Of a stretch of DNA of 64,000 nt, positions 58,212 through 64,000 are shown one piece after another (positions within the stretch are counted from its first letter, which is position 1; the number at the start of each line of letters is the position of its first letter). Position numbers and translations under genes: made by a program. Below the pieces are notes generated by a model. The model was not told where the DNA came from, did no database searches, and saw only the letters and a list, made by a program, of their open reading frames with translations. Source of the stretch: Hymenopus coronatus (Eukaryota; Arthropoda; Insecta; Mantodea; Hymenopodidae); assembly GCA_030762935.1 (NCBI GenBank), contig CM060900.1, forward strand, positions 108,838,620 through 108,902,619. The letters run 5' to 3'.

Positions 58212-59218
58212 CAGCTTTATCCATATTTGTACCTGTTGCCATTTTATCCATTATACAGGCCATGGATAAAAGAACAGAGATACAGGTCAAAGAAAGTACA
58301 AGGCTGCCAATGCAAAAAATACTTGACTAGACAACTCATTGGGATAAATGGAAGTATGGCCATTTGAAATGTAGATAGATAATGTGTCTGCCATCAAACC
58401 AGATAGATTTATTGAACATGTGCAAATGCAAAGATTAATTGCCTTTGATTGGACTTGAAACCAAAGTTGGTCACGATGGAGTAGTATAAAAGTTGTCTCG
58501 CGATAAAATATCCACAAGTTTTAATTCGTGTGTGTTATGTTTAAAGTTTTGATTTGAGTTCCAGGTATTTAATAAATGCTTTCTGTATAAAAGCTGTAAA
58601 AAGTCTTGTGGCTAATTTAAACTAAATCTCCACTCAGTTTAATTTGTTAATACCGGTTGTTTATTTAGCATTCTTGTGTTTTAAAGCTTTCTGGACGTAT
58701 CTGAATGAGAAAGAAATCAACCCAGACATTGCTTTGTTTTGACCCTAATGTGTCTTCAGGCTTGTGGCGCGTCAACAGCTTATCTGTAATAACAACTTAA
58801 CAGTGTTAATTAGACTAATTTCCAGAGTTTTATTTGCTGTATCTCACATACAGCTTCTTGCACGTGCCGGCTTCAATGTGCTTTGTGCCGTTTCTCTATG
58901 TGCCCAGGATTCCTTCAAGGACCAAATGTGGAATTTGTACAAAAAGTGGAGAGATTTTGATTTTCGCACCTTACGTTGGGACTTGTAATTTCTTTCTTAA
59001 ATAGAAATTTTAAACTCCAGAATATTTCCCTAGAAAATCCTGTTATTTGGATATTCTCCTCTCCATTTGGATTACTTAGCAGAAAGGGCCTCCAGCCCTG
59101 AGGACACCACGCCCTTTGTGTGTCCAACGTCACGCATGGGAGGGAGGGCCAGACCAAAAGAACGATCAAATCCGAACGACGTGGCGCGCTAAAAAGAACG
59201 AGTCTCTAACAAATTCCT
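58212..59218. other. No gene recognised
   Basis: A 74-codon frame at 58764-58988 and a GC-richer patch near 59.1 kb lack supporting signals. Confidence 0.45.
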
Positions 59219-59452
59219 TCCGCCTCGCCGTGGCCTAGCTGTTAGACCCTCGCCTGTCACCTAGACGGTCCGTGTTCGATCCCAAGCGATCGCATGGGTT
59301 TGTGGTGGAAAAAGCGACTCAGCTCCAGCGGTAAGTTTCCTCCGGATTCCCCCGCATCACATTCCAACTGTGCTTCATCTTCATTCCATCAAGTGCTATC
59401 GCCTGCGGTGCTGTGGTTGTAAAAGCGGGCGTTAAACACTATCAAAAAAAAT
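59219..59452 (+). mobile_element. SINE type A
   Basis: CGCCTCGCCGTGGCCTAGCT, GTTAGACCCTCGCC, GTGTTCGATCCCAAGCG (box B), TCATCTTCATTCCATCAAG and AAAGCGGGCGTTAAACACTA. Complete but more diverged than the others. Box A is altered (GGCCTAGCTGTTAGACC). Confidence 0.9.
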
Positions 59453-59691
59453 CTAACGATTCCAGAATAACAACTATCCTGACCCCACCACGATCTTGCT
59501 TTAGACATTTTTAACCTGATGTTCCAAAATGAAACGAGCACTAGGGGGAAATCTTTACACAGCGCAAATTCTACCGTCCAGCCACAACATACCAATCACC
59601 GTCACCTGGTCCTACAGCTCTGTAACATATGAAGATGAAATAGATGGAAGGAAATGATGAGGAATTAAATTCAAGTTAGAACAGGGTTCAA

Positions 59692-59965
59692 ATGAAAATG
59701 GGAGTTTTATTTATGGACGCTCTATAATTGCTGTGGTTTACAGTGTCTCATTCTGTTTTGGGCGTGAAATACGGTTTAATTTTGTACAGAGGCCTCTTTA
59801 TCAGGCTAAAGGTTCTATTACGTGCCGTAAATCTACGACACAGGATCCTTACTTCCCTTCCGCAAGAAGCCATGCTAAAGATTTTTGCGCCCGAAAAAAT
59901 CCATCGTCCTCCGCCGGGACTTTGGATATATGAAGTTAACACGGTAACAACTATACCACGGAGAG
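59692..59965 (-). mobile_element. SINE type D
   Basis: TGGGAGTTTTATTTATGGAC, CGTGCCGTAAATCTACGACA, TTCCCTTCCGCAAGAAGCC and GTCCTCCGCCGGGACTTTGG. The box B core is deleted here (CGGGTTTGAACCC missing). It ends in AACTATACCACGGAGAG. Confidence 0.88.
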
Positions 59966-60095
59966 TGACGAAGAGGATTCACATAGTCCTCTTCCTACGA
60001 CCTGGGAAAACTACGGAAAACCTAAGTTGAGAGTGACCCCGAAGCTGGGACTGGTCAGAGTGCTAGTCTTACACGTTACCGAAGAGCCATCTCAC
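59966..60095 (-). mobile_element. tRNA-like SINE fragment
   Basis: Minus strand: GGCTCTTCGGTAACGTGTAA (box-A-like) and CCCAGCTTCGGGGTCACTC (box-B-like), then TTTTCCCAGGTCGTAGGAAG. It adjoins SINE D. Confidence 0.6.
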
Positions 60096-60397
60096 TCGTC
60101 ATTTACGTTCAGTATTCTGTTGATCCAAATTAGGAATGAGAAGTAACATTAGAAAATCCATTTGTTCAGATTAGATTCCACTAAATGTTTGTGTATTTCG
60201 AAAACCGCAGTGACAGATGAATAATACAATTTGTTGCCCTCTGAGAGACCTTCTATTTGTAGACAGAACGTGTTACTAAACACTCTTTCCAAGACACCGG
60301 TTTGTGTGTATTTCCATCGGCTTTTTGTTAGCTTTTTCATTATGCTCTTGTTTTGTAGACAAAACTGTTGAAATAGCTTTAAAGGGGTATTTTATTT

Positions 60398-61105
60398 ATT
60401 TCCTCTACCACGTAATTGCAGTAGGGAAGTATTTTATTCGACTGAAAAATTCGGTGTGGATACGAAAATATCCACACCCCTGAATCTAAAAAGAAGTCTA
60501 TGGTTGGATGTCTGTGAACAGCATAACACAAAAATGAAAAGTTGGTAAAAGGCTAAACTTGGTATTTAAGGTGAGGATCTTCTAAGGCTGCGACAGAAGG
60601 TTATCATGGAAATCATTTAAGTCCTAACTACCATTTATAGTTTACTTGGAGAAATTTGTGAACATTTTCTAAAAAAAAAAAAAAAAAAATACTTAAACAG
60701 TAATGATTAAAATACCATATTTTTACGAAAAATGGAATGTGTATATTGAGTTGTCTAGAAATAGCCTCTGAAGTGCTCTTCATTCTGAATGACCTTTGCG
60801 TTACTGGTAAACGGTAAGATATAGAGACAATTTTATTCCACAAAAAATTTAAAATCTCTCATGCAAGCAACGTAACTTCAAAGTAATTGCAGAGTGCCCA
60901 GCTCTCAAAAACTATTGACTATTACTTAAGCCAACCATGTTCCGCTACTCTCATAGTATCTTTAAGGAAATGTATAATAAAGCCACTCCTACAAATTTTT
61001 ATATAGATTAACATAAAATAGAGTAGCAGAATACGTGTTTTCGAGATTATCTATTGAAAAATGGGCAGAGGAATTCATGTGAATGTAGCATGTCAGACTA
61101 TTTTA
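60398..61105 (+). mobile_element. rpt1 copy, internally shortened
   Basis: The left end CCTCTACCACGTAATTGCAG is followed by AAATTCGGTGTGGATAC, GAACAGCATAACACAAAAAT, AAACTTGGTATTTAAGG, GAAATAGCCTCTGAAGTG and GGTAAACGGTAAGATATAG. The right end ATTCATGTGAATGTAGCATG is near 61073. Confidence 0.82.
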
Positions 61106-61198
61106 TATGGTCAAATTGAATATTAAGGACTGTTTAAGTAACGAGATTTTAGCACTATAAACTAAGTGACATGATAGCATGCATTACATTTCACAATC

Positions 61199-61349
61199 AA
61201 GAAATCCGTGTTCCATTCACATGAATTTCTCTACATCTCTGTAACAAATTATTGTTAAAAAGCTTATTCTTCTATCTACTTCATGATAATTGAGATAAAC
61301 ATTAGCAGAAATTGTCCTTATTGCTTGGTTCCTTGTAAGTAGAAGGGCA
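61199..61349 (-). mobile_element. rpt1 right-end fragment
   Basis: AAATCCGTGTTCCATTCACA, then TGAATTTCTCTACATC, TCATGATAATTGAGATAAAC and CTTGTAAGTAGAAGG. It breaks off exactly where the next copy's right terminus begins. Confidence 0.83.
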
Positions 61350-62178
61350 AAAATCTAAAGTCTTCCATTCACATGATATCCTCTAGCTGTTCGGTAAATT
61401 AACCTTTTATTCAAAGCATTAATCTGTTATCTACATCATGCCAATCAAGATAAACATAAGCAGAGTTAGTCTTATTATTGGCTTACTTGTAAGTAGAAAG
61501 GAAATAAGAAAATGCAAAGGCAAAAGCGATAGTCTCGTACTTTAAAAGCCGGTCGCTATGTGAAACATTTGAAATTCCAATCTCTTTGCTTGCCAGGAGT
61601 AACAAACGAGAAAAATAAATGTCTTCCCGTTTGAGAAAAGTTTAAGTGGCTTAAAATTGAAACCAATAATCCGGAATATGTCGGAAACGGTTAATTCTAC
61701 AAAAAATTTTATGACATGCATTGTGTTTAATGAGATCTACATTTTTTTGTGTAGCAAGTTTTTGTATATCTCTTACGGTTTGCTTGTTATATAAGTCATC
61801 CAGAATGAAGAGGTCTTCAGAGGCTATTCCTAGAAAATTCAATATATATATTTCTTTTTTCATAAAAATGTGTTGATCAAAATCGTTAGAGCATTTTTGA
61901 GAAAGTCAAAATTTTTGAGTAAAGAGTAGTTTGGTGTGCGGGGATTTTCTTGAAAATCTTCCTGTCGCATCCTTGGAAAATATTAATCTTAAATATCAAG
62001 TTTGGTATTTAACGGTCTTTTCATTTTTAAGCTATGCTGTCCACAGACACACACGCACCTTTTTCTGGTTTCAGGAGGTCCCAAAACATGTATTTCCGAT
62101 GAAATCTCGGTATCAAATATTTGGATGCATTGCAATACCTTGTCTATACACTATGTACATAGTACCTGTAGAGGAATT
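61350..62178 (-). mobile_element. rpt1, near full-length copy
   Basis: Right end AAAGTCTTCCATTCACATGA. The copy holds the full internal order (AGGCAAAAGCGATAGTCTC, TTAAAATTGAAACCAATAAT, TCTCTTACGGTTTGC, AGTTTGGTATTTAACGG, CCACAGACACACACGCAC). The left end TGTCTATACACTATGTACAT plus AGTACCTGTAGAGG lies at 62142-62177. Confidence 0.88.
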
Positions 62179-62602
62179 AAAAAGGTTGGTTGCAAAAACT
62201 TGCACTGACTCTGACCTGAAGGTAGAGCAAAGCTTGCTGCATTAGAAATGTCTTATATCAGCACAGAAAATTGAATAGCAGTCTCCTGCTTCTCAGGCAG
62301 CAGCACAATTGCATCATCACGCTATCTTAGCTGCTATACTTCAAGGCAATCATATTATAAATCTCTGGCTTAAAGACATTGTGAAAGTGCACGTGTTCTG
62401 TATACAAGTTGGACAATAAGTGACAAAACACTATCAAATTCCGCTAATAGTACGTAATTCTGAAAACCTTCGTACTGAATCTGAAATATAGATGTACGTG
62501 GAAACCAGAATGATGAAACATGGATAATGAAATAGCATGTAAGAACATTTCTGAAGATATAACACAAATTCAATCATTGGGAGAATTTTATGCAACGTTA
62601 GA
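62179..62602. other. No gene recognised
   Basis: No feature supported. Confidence 0.45.
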
Positions 62603-62650
62603 AAAATCCAATGTGTTCCATTCACATAACTTTCTGTAGCTGTTCCCCAA
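62603..62650 (-). mobile_element. rpt1 right-end fragment, head-to-head
   Basis: AATCCAATGTGTTCCATTCA, then CATAACTTTCTGTAGC. This is a reverse-oriented right terminus only six or so bases before a forward left terminus. Confidence 0.82.
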
Positions 62651-63528
62651 ACTATTTTTACTTTCTCCATACGCACTATGTACATAGTGTATAGAGAAAG
62701 TATTGCACTCCACCAAAAATTCGATACCGAGATTTCACCGGAAATATATGTTTTAGGGTCCCCAATATCCAAAAAAAGCATTTTCACAAAAAGGTCCGTG
62801 TGTGTGTGTGTGTCCGTGTGTCTGTGAACACGATAACTCAAAAACGAAAAGTCGGTATAATACCAAACTTGGTATTTAAGTTTAGTATCTTCCAGGGATG
62901 CGACACGAAGATTTGGAGAGAAATCCCCCCAACCCCAACTACCCTTTACATGGAGCTTTTTTCGAAAATTTTGATTTTCTCAAAAATGGCTCCAACGATT
63001 TTGATTAAAATTTCGTATATTAAACACATTTACCTGACAAATAAAATGTATATCTTGAATTTTCTGGGAATAGCCTCTGAAGAGTAGTTTATTCTGGATG
63101 AATTTTACTAAATTTTGAATAACTGCAAACCGTAAGAGATGGACAAAAATTTACTGCACAAAAAATGTAGAGCACATTAAAACACACAATTTATGTTATA
63201 TGCATTTTCTTCGTGGAGTTCGTCGTTTTTGTGACATTCCTTATTTTTGGTTTCTGCTATGAAAAACGTATACTTTTCTCATACAGGAACTTGTCAACTC
63301 CTATCCATATAGACAAAGGAACTTCATTGACATAGCAACCAGCTTTTGACTATCACTTTAACCTACGGTTGTCCCTTATTTCGCTTCTACTTACAAGGAA
63401 GCGAGTAATTAGACTATTTCTGCTATTTTTTGTCTGATTAGCATAAAGTAAATAGAAGTATAAGCTTTTTAAGAATTATTTGTTGCAGGGATATGGAGAA
63501 AGTCATGTGAATGGTATACATCAGATTT
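62651..63528 (+). mobile_element. rpt1, best full-length copy
   Basis: The left palindrome is nearly perfect: TACTTTCTCCATACGCACTA, then TGTACATAGTGTATAGAGAA and AGTA at 62656-62701. Every block then follows in order, and the right end is GATATGGAGAAAGTCATGTG, then AATGGTATACATCAGATTTT near 63528. It is a good reference copy for the family. Confidence 0.92.
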
Positions 63529-63544
63529 TTATCTATATCATGCT

Positions 63545-63725
63545 AATCTAGGTATTCGGGAGGTCCTGGGTTCGCGTTATTCGTGGTTTTCCCGGGTCTT
63601 AGTAGGGTGGCTTCTCATACTACGATTTCCTTTCCATCATTTTCTTTTCGTTCCATTTCCTTCTTACTTTCCAAACGGGCTTTAGGTTCATGTCGTACGG
63701 TGGTGCCGGAAAGATGGCACGAATT
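63545..63725 (+). mobile_element. tRNA-like SINE
   Basis: GGAGGTCCTGGGTTCGCG (box-B-like) at 63559. It continues with GTGGTTTTCCCGGGTCTTAG, CGTTCCATTTCCTTCTTAC and AAACGGGCTTTAGGTTCATG, ending GGTGCCGGAAAGATGGCACG. Only this copy is seen. Confidence 0.6.
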
Positions 63726-63870
63726 TATTTTCGATCGAAAGAGCACACATCTTGGGCAAGAGGGCTGCCTGGTCGACGGGTCGCTCCAGAAGTGGGACGG
63801 ATATTATAGCCTGGAAGTGTTTGGGACTTCCGCGCGTCTCTGGTCTGTAGCATTCTTTCAGTTCACATTT

Positions 63871-63953
63871 CCGCCTGCTGGTGTTAACCCTCCCCCCCAC
63901 ACACACACACTTTTATATATAAGTGTATGTGTGTGGTTAAAACCACCAGGCGG
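63871..63953. repeat. 83-bp imperfect palindrome
   Basis: CCGCCTGCTGGTGTTAACC at 63871 pairs with GGTTAAAACCACCAGGCGG at 63935. CACACACACACTTTTATATA pairs onward with TATAAGTGTATGTGTGTG. It would fold into a long hairpin with a small TATATA loop. The element it belongs to is not clear, as the window ends 47 bp later. Confidence 0.8.
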
Positions 63954-63965
63954 TGTGTGTATATA

Positions 63966-63992
63966 TTGTATCTATATTGTATATAGATACAA
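63966..63992. repeat. Short palindrome
   Basis: TTGTATCTATAT pairs with ATATAGATACAA around TGT. Confidence 0.85.
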
Positions 63993-64000
63993 TTATACAA

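Noticed and set aside
62434..62841. 135-codon minus-strand frame
   Set aside because: Its first third is the antisense of rpt1, including the GT tract. Similar peptides appear in every rpt1 copy and are not conserved as protein.

Overview
This window looks like nuclear DNA from an animal, most likely an invertebrate. It is AT-rich, its longest open frame is about 139 codons, and I find no operon or intact protein-coding gene. It is packed with tRNA-derived SINEs, short non-autonomous DNA elements, microsatellites, one solo LTR of Ty3 type and a probable fragment of mitochondrial large-subunit rRNA. I cannot name the species. An arthropod is possible, but nothing seen here decides it.

The dominant component is one dispersed repeat, called rpt1 here, about 0.8-0.9 kb long. 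I count over twenty full, nested or broken copies on both strands. Its left end is a palindrome built on TACTTTCTCTA...TAGAGAAAGTA. Next come TATTCCACCCAAAAATT, a GT-rich tract that often expands into a microsatellite, GGTATTTAAGTT, CTACCCTTTACATGG and ACCGTAAGAGATAG. The right end is GGTAGAGAAAGTCATG followed by AACACATCAGATTTT. No copy carries a long ORF, so it is probably a non-autonomous element. Clear copies lie near 4.1-5.0, 7.2-8.0, 10.1-11.3, 20.4-21.2, 26.5-27.3, 28.4-29.9, 32.1-33.7, 36.2-36.9, 40.7-42.4, 46.4-47.1, 60.4-61.1, 61.3-62.2 and 62.6-63.5 kb.

Over it lies a diverse set of tRNA-derived SINEs, about ten sequence types, several inserted inside rpt1. Types A (six copies), B (two), C (three) and D (four) recur. 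Type E is GC-rich and forms a truncated-plus-full pair at 44.0-44.5 kb in which the same 13-mer flanks each unit. Other elements are two TTAA-flanked elements of about 670 bp (30.6 and 34.5 kb), a 730-bp inverted-repeat element (25.1-25.9 kb), a second element with inverted ends (18.0-18.8 kb) and the solo LTR (49.4-49.9 kb).

Possible functional content is slight. There is a tRNA-Gly(GCC) gene at 14.7 kb, well formed except for an odd D-loop, and one plausible internal coding exon at 45.3-45.5 kb of unknown product. A 130-codon frame at 17.5-17.9 kb is of doubtful status. A 48-bp minisatellite (17.0-17.5 kb), a 123-bp tandem duplication (58.0 kb) and many microsatellites complete the picture. 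The rest is anonymous AT-rich sequence, probably intergenic or a large intron. All repeat relationships were judged by eye within this window, without a database search, so boundaries of diverged copies are good only to tens of bases.
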